This document shows, in pieces, positions 18,045-25,803 of a stretch of 64,000 bases of DNA. The notes under the pieces were generated by a model. The model searched no databases and had not been told where the DNA came from. It saw only the letters and a program-made list of their open reading frames with translations. Source of the DNA: Sinosporangium siamense (lineage in GTDB: Bacteria > Actinomycetota > Actinomycetes > Streptosporangiales > Streptosporangiaceae); contig NZ_BOOW01000007.1 in NCBI RefSeq assembly GCF_016863435.1, positions 186,001 through 250,000 on the forward strand. Direction: 5' to 3'. Every line of letters starts with the position of its first letter. The first letter of the stretch is position 1. Position numbers and translations under genes: made by a program.

Positions 18045-18982
18045 CCGAGACGATGCTCGCCGGGGCGCTGCTCGGCCTCGGCCTCTTCCTGCTCCTGCGG
18101 GCGCTGTTCCCGGCGCGGCCCGGCCTGGTGTCGCGGCTGCTCGCGCTGGACGCCGCCAGGGAGGGGGAGGACGGGCCGCGGGTGCAGCTCGTCCTGCCCG
18201 ACGAGGAGGTCAGCCCCTTCCGCCGCGAACTCGGCGTGCGGCTCGCCAGGTTCTACGCGGCGAGAGGATGGGAGGTCCGGTCCGTCCGGGCGGACCTCGC
18301 GCTGCTCGGCCGCTCCTTCGAGGGCTTTCTCGCCACCAAGGCGCTGCTCGCGGTGTCGGGCCTGCTGGCCTTTCCGCTCCTGCTCGGCTGGCTTGTGCTC
18401 ATGGGCTGGGGTATGTCGGTGTCCATCCCGCTGTGGGCGGCGCTGGCGGTGTCCGTGGTGTTCTTCCTCCTGCCCGACATACAGATCCGCCGGGACGCGG
18501 CGGTGCGCCGCCGTGACTTCCGGCATGTCGTCGGGGCGTTCCTCGACCTGGTGGCGATGAACCTCGCCGGCGGCCGGGGTGTGCCCGAGGCTCTCATGAT
18601 GGCGGTGTCGGTGGGCGACACCAATGATTCAGGTGATGTGTCCGGTGCCAACTGGGCGATGTCACGCATTCGCGAAGCACTCAGCAGCGCCCGCATCGTC
18701 GGGATCACTCCGTGGCAGGCGCTGGGGCAACTGGGGGAGGAGATCAACGTCGACGAGCTGCGCGACCTGTCGGCGGCGCTCGGGCTCGTGGCGGACGACG
18801 GCGCCAAGGTGCGCACCTCGTTGTCGGCCCGCGCGGCGACGCTGCGGCGGCGGGAGCTCGCCGAGATCGAAGGCCGGGCCGGCGAACGGTCTCAATCGAT
18901 GCTTGTCGCACAGCTCCTGCTGTGTGCGGGCTTTGTGGTTTTTATCAGTTTTCCGGCAGCGATGAAGATGTTGGGGTTGTGA
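18041..18982 (+). CDS. TadC-like inner-membrane platform protein
   Basis: The protein has 313 residues, starting at GTG 18041 in a GTGA overlap with tadB. An N-terminal helix (MLAGALLGLGLFLLLRALF) and two central helices (about 100-150) precede a GspF-type domain. That domain contains FLDLVAMNLAGGRGVPEAL and DELRDLSAALGLVADDGAKV, and a C-terminal helix near the end (LVAQLLLCAGFVVFISFPAAM) follows. It pairs with TadB to form the platform complex. Its stop overlaps the start of the pilin gene. Confidence 0.88.
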   Translation: MTETMLAGALLGLGLFLLLRALFPARPGLVSRLLALDAAREGEDGPRVQLVLPDEEVSPFRRELGVRLARFYAARGWEVRSVRADLALLGRSFEGFLATKALLAVSGLLAFPLLLGWLVLMGWGMSVSIPLWAALAVSVVFFLLPDIQIRRDAAVRRRDFRHVVGAFLDLVAMNLAGGRGVPEALMMAVSVGDTNDSGDVSGANWAMSRIREALSSARIVGITPWQALGQLGEEINVDELRDLSAALGLVADDGAKVRTSLSARAATLRRRELAEIEGRAGERSQSMLVAQLLLCAGFVVFISFPAAMKMLGL

Positions 18983-19233
18983 TGCGTAACCATCCGTGGG
19001 TCGTCTATGTCGAGGCCCTGATCAATGTACGGATCGACAAGGCACGCAACGCCCCTTCCAAGGGGGCGTCCGCCGTCGAGTGGGTGATCATTACCGCGAT
19101 CATCGCCGGCGTCGCACTGGGGCTGGCCACCCTCATCCGCACCCTGGTGCAAAACCAGCAGACCGAGATCCAGAACAGCTTCACCGGCGGCGGTGGCGGC
19201 GGTGGCGGCGGCGGAGGTCAGAACGACCGGTGA
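18982..19233 (+). CDS. Flp-family pilin with polyglycine tail
   Basis: The protein has 83 residues and overlaps the tadC stop (TGATG). A basic leader of about 28 residues ends in ...PSKG, followed by ASAVEWVIITAIIAGVALG. This gives the Flp prepilin pattern G|xxxxE: cleavage after Gly, Glu at mature position +5, and a hydrophobic assembly helix. Trp stands where Flp pilins usually have Tyr at +6. After the helix come a short polar stretch (TLVQNQQTEIQNS) and eleven consecutive glycines, then QNDR. Mature length would be about 54 residues. It is the likely major subunit of the pilus. No TadV/CpaA prepilin peptidase is encoded in this window. Confidence 0.82.
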   Translation: MRNHPWVVYVEALINVRIDKARNAPSKGASAVEWVIITAIIAGVALGLATLIRTLVQNQQTEIQNSFTGGGGGGGGGGGQNDR

Positions 19234-19658
19234 AAGGCCGCGGCGAACGGCGGGACAGAGGAGCCACGGTCGTCGAGCTGGCGATGCTCATGCCCGTGAT
19301 CCTCGCCGTTGTGCTGCTCATCGTGCAGTTCGCGCTCTGGTTCCACGGCCGCCAGGTGGCGGACGCGGCGGCCCGTGAGGGCGCCAGGGTGGCCCGCGTG
19401 GCCGGGCCCGACGCCACCGGCTGGCGCGGCGACGCCGAGTCCCGCGCCCGGCAGATCGCCCGCACGATCGGCCCCCGCCTCCTCCAGGGCGTGCGTGTGC
19501 GTGCGTGGGCGGAGGGCGACCAGCGCGGCGTCGAGGTGACCGGTACGGCGGTGCAGGTGTTGCCCCTGCTCCCCGATGCGACGTTCACCGTCACCGCCAG
19601 GTTCGGCGGGCCGGTGGAGTGCTTCAGACCCGACGACGGGAGCGACTCGTGCGGCTGA
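19230..19658 (+). CDS. TadE-like pseudopilin
   Basis: The protein has 142 residues, starting at GTG 19230 in a GTGA overlap with the pilin gene. The N-terminus RRDRGATVVELAMLMPVIL is the TadE signature (G|ATVVE with Glu+5, then a hydrophobic helix). It is followed by FHGRQVADAAAREGARVARVAG, a stretch typical of TadE proteins, and a small C-terminal domain with two Cys. It probably acts as a minor pilin that primes or tips the Flp fibre. Confidence 0.85.
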   Translation: MKGRGERRDRGATVVELAMLMPVILAVVLLIVQFALWFHGRQVADAAAREGARVARVAGPDATGWRGDAESRARQIARTIGPRLLQGVRVRAWAEGDQRGVEVTGTAVQVLPLLPDATFTVTARFGGPVECFRPDDGSDSCG

Positions 19659-20062
19659 GAACACAGCCGGGCGGTGACAGAGGGAGCATGTCCGCCGAGA
19701 CGGTTCTGCTGGCCCCCGTCTTCATCCTGTTCCTGATGTTCCTCGTGGGCGCCGGCCGCGTCGTCGAGGCCCAAGGCGAGGTGAACGGCGCGGCCAGGGA
19801 CGCCGCCCGCGCCGCGTCGGTCGAACGCTCACGTTCGTCCGGCCAGGACGCCGCCCGGCGTACGGCGCGCTCGGTCCTCGAAGGCCAGTGCGGGGCGCCT
19901 TCGGCCTCAGTGCGCTGGGACCTCGACGAGGAGACCGGCGGCGGCCACGTGCGCGTCGAGGTCGGCTGCGAACTCGACCTGGGCTTCCTCGGCTTCGGCC
20001 TGTCGCGCCGGATGACCGCTGTCTCCGTGGTGCCGCTCGAACGGTTCCGGAGGTTCGGGTGA
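19649..20062 (+). CDS. Second TadE-like pseudopilin
   Basis: The protein has 137 residues and starts at GTG 19649, overlapping the previous gene by 10 nt. The motif DRGSMSAETVLLAPVFILFL carries the pseudopilin pattern (G|SMSAE, Glu+5) followed by the membrane helix. Then comes EAQGEVNGAARDAARAASVE, as in TadE/TadG proteins. Two Cys lie in the C-terminal domain. It is likely a partner minor pilin in the same tip or initiation complex. Confidence 0.8.
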   Translation: MRLRTQPGGDRGSMSAETVLLAPVFILFLMFLVGAGRVVEAQGEVNGAARDAARAASVERSRSSGQDAARRTARSVLEGQCGAPSASVRWDLDEETGGGHVRVEVGCELDLGFLGFGLSRRMTAVSVVPLERFRRFG

Positions 20063-20511
20063 ACATCCGGCGGCGCCGTACACCGATCCGCCCCGACCGG
20101 GGATCCATGTCGGTTTTCACGGTCATCTTCTCAGTCGTCGTCTTCCTCCTTGCGGGGCTCCTCGTGGACGGCGGAGCCACCATCAACGCCCGCCTCCGCG
20201 CCGCCGACATCGCCGAGCAGGCGGCCCGCGCCGCCGCCGACCGCATCGACGAGGACCACCTGCGCCGGACGGGCAGGGCACGACTCCAGAGCGGTGGCGA
20301 ACCATGCGCGCAGGCGCGCAAAATCGTCGGTGAACACGGCGGTGACGGCGTGAAGATGGGTAGTTGCGATGTAGGAGCGGGCCAGACTCAGATCACCGTG
20401 CAAGTGCGGGTGCGCTGGGAGGCATTCTTCCTCTCCGCCCTCGGGTTTCCCGGCGGGGAGATGGAAGGCGAGGCCACTGCGGGTCCCGACGTCGGAGAGG
20501 AGACACCCTGA
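20059..20511 (+). CDS. TadG/Rv3654c-like pseudopilin-related protein
   Basis: The protein has 150 residues from GTG 20059, in a GTGA overlap with the previous gene. An Arg-rich leader ends in DRGSMSVFTVIFSVVVFLLAG, a prepilin-like site without the Glu at +5, followed by a single helix and GGATINARLRAADIAEQAAR. Two Cys are present. It resembles the short TadG-related proteins (pilus assembly protein, Flp-type) that close actinobacterial tad minor-pilin runs. Confidence 0.7.
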   Translation: MNIRRRRTPIRPDRGSMSVFTVIFSVVVFLLAGLLVDGGATINARLRAADIAEQAARAAADRIDEDHLRRTGRARLQSGGEPCAQARKIVGEHGGDGVKMGSCDVGAGQTQITVQVRVRWEAFFLSALGFPGGEMEGEATAGPDVGEETP

Positions 20512-20573
20512 CCACCAGGAAGGGGCCACGGGAGGGGAACCGGACCCCGCCCAGGGCCCGCCGGAGCACACCG

Positions 20574-23561
20574 GTGCCGGTGCGCATCAAATCGCGCCGC
20601 TCCGCGGGCGACGTGTTCGTCGGCCTCGGCGCGCTGCTGATCCTCGCGCTGCTGGTCGCCGGCGTGCCGTTCGCGCTGCTACGGCTGGCCGGGCCGCCGA
20701 TCTCGCCCGAGCTGCTCGACCTCGACCTGATCACCAGTCAGGTGGGCATGAGCACCGTCGTCGCGCTCCTGATCCTGCTGGTCTGGCTCGCCTGGCTGCA
20801 ACTCGTGGTCTGCGTGATCGTCGAGGTCTACGCCGGGGTGCGCCGCGTCGGCATGCCCGCGCGGGTGCCGCTGTCCGGCGGCACGCAGGCGGTGGCCAAC
20901 CGGCTCGTGTCGGCCGCCCTGCTGCTCTTCACGGCCTCGGCCATCGTCTTTCCCATCGTCAAGGCGAACAGCGGCCCACCGGCCTCGTCTGCCGCCGTCG
21001 CCTCGGCCCTGGCCGCGCCCGTGGCCGAGGAGGAGCGTCCGGCGCTGGCGCCGGTGAAGAAGGCGAAGAAGGTCTACGTCGTGCAGCCGCCGCATGGGCG
21101 CCACCACGAAAGCCTGTGGGAGATCGCCGACAAATGCCTCGGCGACGGGCGGCGTTACGGCGAGATCTACCGCCTCAATCAGCACAAGCAGCAGCCTGAC
21201 GGCACCAAACTGCAGATGGCCGACCTGATCCGCCCCGGCTGGGTGCTCGACATGCCCGACGACGCGATCAACGTCCACATCGTGTCCGGTGACGAGCCGC
21301 GGTCCACCACACTCGACCGCAACCCCGGCAAACCCGCCGAACTCGATGGCGAGACGGACCACCTCACCGGCGCCTCAGGCCCAAAGGCCGAGGCGGAGGA
21401 GGTCGCGCCGGCCAGTGCCGCCGGCGAGGGCATACGGCAGGAGCCCGCGGAGGAGCCGGAGCTCAAGGACTACATCGTCGAGTACACCGCGGACGCCGAC
21501 GAGGCTTCCGCCGTACCGGCCGTGCGAGACGGCGGCGAGGCTTCCGCCGCACCGGCGGTGCAAGACGGCGGCGAGGGTATGAATCCTCGTGGAGATGCCG
21601 ACCGAACAGTGGAGATCCAGCGGGAACTGTCCGAACTCCAGCGAGTGGACAGGGACTTGCCGCCCGCCGAGCCGGAAGCGCCCGGCAGCGGCACCCGGCT
21701 GGAACCCCTCGACTACCTGGCCGGGGCGTCGCTGGCCGCCGCCGGTCTGCTCGTGGTTCTTGGCAGGCGGAGGCGTGAACAGATGTGGCACAGGGCGTTC
21801 GGACGTCGCATCGCGCGACCGAGGGAGGAGGCCGCGGAAGCCGAGACCGCGTTGCGCCTCGGCGCCGACGCGCCCGGCAGCCGCATGCTCGACATCGGCC
21901 TGCGGGTGCTCGGCCGCGAGCTCGCGGCGCGGGGCCACACCCCGCCCACGGTCTATGCCGCGCATCTGTCGGCCGCCAGCCTCGACCTGTGGATCCACCC
22001 TCCGCAGCAGGACGCCCCCGAGCCCTGGAGCGCCCACGACAACGGCCAGGTGTGGCGCCTGCCCGCGCTCGACGGGCGCATGCTGGACGAGCGCACCGCG
22101 GCCGACGCGGCCGCGCCCTATCCCGGGCTCGTGTCCATCGGCACCGACGGCAGAGGGCGCGTGCTCGTCGACCTGGAGGCGGCGCAGGGCCTTATCGCCA
22201 TCCACGGCCCCCAGACCACCGCGGCGCTCGCCGCCCTCGCCGTCGAACTCGCCACCAACCGCTGGTCGGACCGCATGCGCATCACCCTCGTCGGCTTCGG
22301 CGAGGAGCTCGTCGCCATAGCCCCCGAGCGCATCAAGTGCGTCAGCAGCATTTCGCAGGTGCTGCCGGAGTTCGAGGCCCGCTCCGGGGAGATCGTGGGC
22401 GACCAGGTGCTGACCGGCCGCGTGTTGTCCCGGGCCGCAGAGCCCGCCAACCCGCCGCACTATCTGCTGTCGGCCATCGCCCCCACCGACGAGGAGGCCG
22501 CGCGGCTCGCCCTGCTCGCCCGCGTCGGCGGGCGGTCGGCCACCGGCTACGTCATCGCAGGCGACCTCCCGCACGCCACCTGGACCTGGGAGATCACCGC
22601 CGAGGGCCTCACCCGCATCGACGCCCTCGGCTTCGAGGTCGACGCCCAGCTTTTGCCCCGGCGCGACTACAACGCGCTCGTCGAGCTCTTCCAGACCGCG
22701 CGGCGGCTTGACGGCGAACCCATGGAGATCGAGCCCCTGCCGGCCACGCCCATCCCCACCCGCGCCCCCGAGATCGAGGTGCGCCTCCTCGGTCCCATCC
22801 AGATCGAAGGGCCGGGCCCGCTGGAGGAGGGGCGTACGGCTCTCGCCCACGAGCTTGTCGTCTACCTGTCGACCCACCCCGGCGGCGTGCACCCCGTGGT
22901 GCTCGGCGGCATCCTGTGGCCCCGGGGTGTGCACGCCGACGTGCGCGACGCCTCCATCGCCCGGGTCGCCGACTGGCTCGGCACCGACGGCAAGGGCCGC
23001 CCGCATCTCTACACCGACGACTCCGGGCGGCTCAGGCTCGGGCCCGAGGTGCGCACCGACTGGTCGCTTTTCCGCGAGCTCGTGCGCCGCGCGGACAGCG
23101 ACCCGCCCGCCCGCGCCAACCTCCTCGAACGTGCCCTCAGCCTCGTCCGCGGGCCGCTCATGGCGTCGCGTCCCAAGGGCCGCTACGCCTGGCTCGCCGC
23201 CGACGACCTCGAGTACAACGTCATCGCCGGTGTCGCCGACGCCGCCCACCGCCTCTTCGAGGTGCGGCTCGCCGCCAACCAGCCGGTCGCCGCGGTCGCC
23301 GCCGTCCGCGCTGGGCTCCTGCTCGCCGCCGACGACGAGGCCCTCTGGCGCGACCTGCTGCGCGGGACATACGCCACGGGCGACGCGACCAGGCTCCGGG
23401 CCGTGGCCGACGCCCTGCATCGGCGGGCGGCCTCCCATCCCTACGGCGGGGGCATGTCGCCGGAGACGGAGTCGCTCATCGACGAGCTACTGCCCTCCTG
23501 GCAGGTGCCGCAGTTCCCGTCCTCGCCGTCGGCGCCAGCGGCGCAGGAGGACGCGGGATGA
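20574..23561 (+). CDS. Membrane-anchored LysM-like protein with C-terminal winged helix-BTAD domain
   Basis: The protein has about 995 residues from GTG 20574 (GGAG 8 nt upstream). A CTG at 20508 that overlaps the previous stop (CTGA) and also has a good ribosome site is an alternative. Three membrane helices lie at about 12-38, 57-85 and 110-130. A LysM-like segment (about 177-225; SLWEIADKCLGDGRRYGEIY) follows, then a fourth helix (about 378-398; LDYLAGASLAAAGLLVVLG). A large middle domain comes next. From about residue 733 there is an OmpR-like winged helix and a BTAD domain like those of SARPs (EVRLLGPIQIEGPG, then LRGTYATGDATRL). Such LysM-BTAD proteins accompany actinobacterial tad loci. 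Their job is unknown; a membrane-bound regulator or an assembly scaffold are both possible. Confidence 0.8.
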   Translation: MPVRIKSRRSAGDVFVGLGALLILALLVAGVPFALLRLAGPPISPELLDLDLITSQVGMSTVVALLILLVWLAWLQLVVCVIVEVYAGVRRVGMPARVPLSGGTQAVANRLVSAALLLFTASAIVFPIVKANSGPPASSAAVASALAAPVAEEERPALAPVKKAKKVYVVQPPHGRHHESLWEIADKCLGDGRRYGEIYRLNQHKQQPDGTKLQMADLIRPGWVLDMPDDAINVHIVSGDEPRSTTLDRNPGKPAELDGETDHLTGASGPKAEAEEVAPASAAGEGIRQEPAEEPELKDYIVEYTADADEASAVPAVRDGGEASAAPAVQDGGEGMNPRGDADRTVEIQRELSELQRVDRDLPPAEPEAPGSGTRLEPLDYLAGASLAAAGLLVVLGRRRREQMWHRAFGRRIARPREEAAEAETALRLGADAPGSRMLDIGLRVLGRELAARGHTPPTVYAAHLSAASLDLWIHPPQQDAPEPWSAHDNGQVWRLPALDGRMLDERTAADAAAPYPGLVSIGTDGRGRVLVDLEAAQGLIAIHGPQTTAALAALAVELATNRWSDRMRITLVGFGEELVAIAPERIKCVSSISQVLPEFEARSGEIVGDQVLTGRVLSRAAEPANPPHYLLSAIAPTDEEAARLALLARVGGRSATGYVIAGDLPHATWTWEITAEGLTRIDALGFEVDAQLLPRRDYNALVELFQTARRLDGEPMEIEPLPATPIPTRAPEIEVRLLGPIQIEGPGPLEEGRTALAHELVVYLSTHPGGVHPVVLGGILWPRGVHADVRDASIARVADWLGTDGKGRPHLYTDDSGRLRLGPEVRTDWSLFRELVRRADSDPPARANLLERALSLVRGPLMASRPKGRYAWLAADDLEYNVIAGVADAAHRLFEVRLAANQPVAAVAAVRAGLLLAADDEALWRDLLRGTYATGDATRLRAVADALHRRAASHPYGGGMSPETESLIDELLPSWQVPQFPSSPSAPAAQEDAG

Positions 23562-23634
23562 GCCGGTTCTCCGAGTTATGCCGATCGGGGCACATCGCTG
23601 GTCATCACCCGGGCGGCGGCCTAGCGTGATCAAC

Positions 23635-24297
23635 ATGCGCAGGCTGATCGCGCTTGGCACGCTTGTGGCCCTCTGCGGAGGATGTGCCGCACCGCGCCCG
23701 TTCACCCCCGGCGACAAATCGGCCGCCGGGGCCTCAGGCTCGTCCTCCCCGGCCTCTGCCCCCTCGCCTTCCGCATCCGCGGGCGGCGGAGCACGCTCCG
23801 AGGTGGTCACCCTCTCGCCCGACCTCGACCTGGTGGTGCAGTGGCCGCGCACCCGCGACACAAAACGGGCTGCGATGGTCAAGGTGCTCGTGGACTATTA
23901 CGTCGAGACCAAACGGGCCGTCGTCAGCGGGGGGACCGAGGAGGGCTACAAATATCTGGTCCAGGATGAGATGTCGCGTGTGGCCTACGACTGGGTGCAG
24001 AACTTCCACGACAACAGCCGTTCCCTTCAGGGGAAGGCCAGACTTTACGCGATCAGGGTCAAGGCTGTCGTCGGCGTCGGGGCCGAGGTGGAAATGTGCG
24101 TCAACGAGGCGGAACTCCGCCTGACCGACGCCGAGACCGGCTTCCCCGTGGCCGAGCAACCCTCGTGGACCCGGCCCCCGGAGTCGACCTACATCATGGT
24201 CGCCGGCGTGCGCCAAGGCGACGACGGCAGGTGGCGGGTCAAAACGGCGAGCCACGCCACCCTCCCTCACCCGCGTGCGAAGGAGTGTCAACGGTGA
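23635..24297 (+). CDS. Putative lipoprotein of the pilus operon
   Basis: The protein has 220 residues from ATG 23635; GTG 23626 is in frame just upstream. The N-terminus RRLIALGTLVALCGGCAAP is a short lipoprotein-type signal with a slightly unusual lipobox (LCGGC). A Ser/Pro/Ala linker to about residue 58 leads to a globular domain (VVTLSPDLDLVVQWPRT to the end). That domain resembles the small exported proteins that follow Tad genes in actinomycetes. No catalytic motif was seen. It is followed by a GTGA overlap to the next exported protein, so the two are co-expressed. Confidence 0.65.
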   Translation: MRRLIALGTLVALCGGCAAPRPFTPGDKSAAGASGSSSPASAPSPSASAGGGARSEVVTLSPDLDLVVQWPRTRDTKRAAMVKVLVDYYVETKRAVVSGGTEEGYKYLVQDEMSRVAYDWVQNFHDNSRSLQGKARLYAIRVKAVVGVGAEVEMCVNEAELRLTDAETGFPVAEQPSWTRPPESTYIMVAGVRQGDDGRWRVKTASHATLPHPRAKECQR

Positions 24298-25235
24298 AAC
24301 CGTCCTTACTGCTCGCCGCCGCGGCCCTCGTCGTCGCGTTCCCCGCCACCGCGGCCGCCGAGGACCCCGGCTCCCCTCCCACCACGAAGAAGATCGAGAC
24401 CGGCAACACGAGAGGCATCCAGCTCGCCCACTCCCGCATCGTCGTGAGCGGGGACGGCGGCGGCGGGAAAAGCGACGGATATCAGGTTCGCCGCCCCTGC
24501 TGGTATGAACCGGGCAAAGGCGCTGCGGAAATGCTGGCCGCCCAGGAGGACGTACGCTCCTATTGGCTTAGATATACCCCGAATGCCAGTGAAAAGGACT
24601 ACGACAAATTCCTCAAACAGTTCAAGGATAAAGTCGGCAAGCCGGGCAAATGGTGGGCGCCTGCTTACGACGCCGGCCACCCGAACGGCAACGCCTGCTG
24701 GACCGGGCTGGATGCCTTCGTCTGGGTCCCAGAAGGGGAGACCCCACCGGGCGGCATCACCCTTGAGGAACTCTCCGACATCGCCCGAGCCGCGCTCACC
24801 GTCCCCAAACCCCCCATCAAGGTGAGCCCCGACGTCGACAGCTACGTCAACCTCGCGACGTATGTCTGGCTGGAGGGCGACGTCCCCACCACGAGATCCG
24901 TCACCGCGACCCTCCCCGGCGTCATGAGCGCCACCGTGACGGCCGACCTCAGCAACCTGGTCATCAAGTCCGGCACCAGCGCCGGCCGCGCCGACGTCGC
25001 CAACAACTGCGGCACCCGCGGGCAGCGCTACCAGAAGGGCGTCAAAACCCTCAGCTGCGGCGTGCGCTACCGCCGCGCCTCGATCGACCAGCCTCGCAAG
25101 GTCTACACGATGACCGCCACCGCCGTCTGGACCGTCACCTCCACGGCGGGCATCTCCTACGCTCCGATCAACATGAGCGCCACGCGCGACATCCCCGTCG
25201 GCGAGGTGCAGACAACCGTGCGCGGCCGCTCCTGA
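24294..25235 (+). CDS. Secreted protein, last gene of the pilus operon
   Basis: The protein has 313 residues from GTG 24294 (AAGGAG upstream, GTGA overlap). A clear Sec signal peptide (LLLAAAALVVAFPATAAA) precedes a roughly 295-residue mature chain with four Cys. The C-terminal half is beta-rich (YVWLEGDVPTTRSVTATLPG; YTMTATAVWTVTSTAG). No family was recognised, although similar secreted proteins follow tad genes in other actinomycetes. It could be an adhesin or a pilus-associated surface protein. The hairpin at 25244-25281 terminates the operon. Confidence 0.65.
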   Translation: MKPSLLLAAAALVVAFPATAAAEDPGSPPTTKKIETGNTRGIQLAHSRIVVSGDGGGGKSDGYQVRRPCWYEPGKGAAEMLAAQEDVRSYWLRYTPNASEKDYDKFLKQFKDKVGKPGKWWAPAYDAGHPNGNACWTGLDAFVWVPEGETPPGGITLEELSDIARAALTVPKPPIKVSPDVDSYVNLATYVWLEGDVPTTRSVTATLPGVMSATVTADLSNLVIKSGTSAGRADVANNCGTRGQRYQKGVKTLSCGVRYRRASIDQPRKVYTMTATAVWTVTSTAGISYAPINMSATRDIPVGEVQTTVRGRS

Positions 25236-25243
25236 ACCCCCAT

Positions 25244-25281
25244 GGACAGTGCCTTCCCGGAGAGGTGGGAAGGCACTGTCC
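25244..25281. terminator. Strong bidirectional hairpin terminator
   Basis: A perfect 15-bp stem, GGACAGTGCCTTCCC at 25244-25258 with its complement at 25267-25281 around an 8-nt loop, is followed by CATCTTTATA. It separates the end of the pilus operon from the convergent ogt gene. Confidence 0.85.
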
Positions 25282-25296
25282 GCGCATCTTTATAGA

Positions 25297-25803
25297 TCAG
25301 GCGCCTTCGTGCTGGAGGAGCCACTCCTTCACCGGGGTGCCGTAGTAGTAGCCGCCGAAGCCTCCCGATTGGGGAAGGATGCGGTGGCAGGGGACGAACG
25401 GCGCGATGAGGTTCTGCGCGCAGGCGGACCCGGCGGCGCGGGCGGCGCTGCGGGGGAGGCCCGCCGCCTCGGCCAGATCGGCGTAGCTCACGGTGGTGCC
25501 GGCCGGCACGGCGCGCAGGGCCGTCAGAAGGCGCTGGCGCTTCTCAGTGCCGGGTTGGCTCACCGGGACGCTGTCCAACGCCGCCAGGTCGCCCTTCAAA
25601 TACGCCTCCACGGCACTGGTCGCGGGGCCGAGGTCGCCGACGCGAAAGAGGCCGCGGGCCTGGAGGGCGGGCGAGAGCCGTACGAACATCTTCTCGGGGT
25701 CGGCCGTGAAACCGGCGGCGACGAGCACACCGTGGTCGGCGAGGAGGGAGAGCGGGCCCGCGGGGGTGGGCATGACCTGGGCTTGGATCTGTGTCGTCGT
25801 CAT
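25297..25803 (-). CDS. ogt: Methylated-DNA-[protein]-cysteine S-methyltransferase
   Basis: The protein has 168 residues. ATG 25801-25803 overlaps the stop of the ada-alkA gene (ATGA) and has GGAG 6 nt upstream. The C-terminal domain carries the signature VPCHRILPQSGG with the acceptor Cys at residue 139, preceded by the DNA-binding helix-wing region (TTVSYADLAEAAGLPRSAARAAG with the arginine finger). It removes methyl groups from O6-methylguanine in a suicide reaction. With its upstream partner it forms an alkylation-damage repair operon, likely controlled by the Ada-type protein itself. Confidence 0.93.
   Translation of the reverse strand: MTTTQIQAQVMPTPAGPLSLLADHGVLVAAGFTADPEKMFVRLSPALQARGLFRVGDLGPATSAVEAYLKGDLAALDSVPVSQPGTEKRQRLLTALRAVPAGTTVSYADLAEAAGLPRSAARAAGSACAQNLIAPFVPCHRILPQSGGFGGYYYGTPVKEWLLQHEGA

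Noticed and set aside
21375-23438. 687-codon minus-strand frame
   Set aside because: It lies opposite the LysM-BTAD gene, with Gly/Asp/Val-rich shadow composition and no motif.
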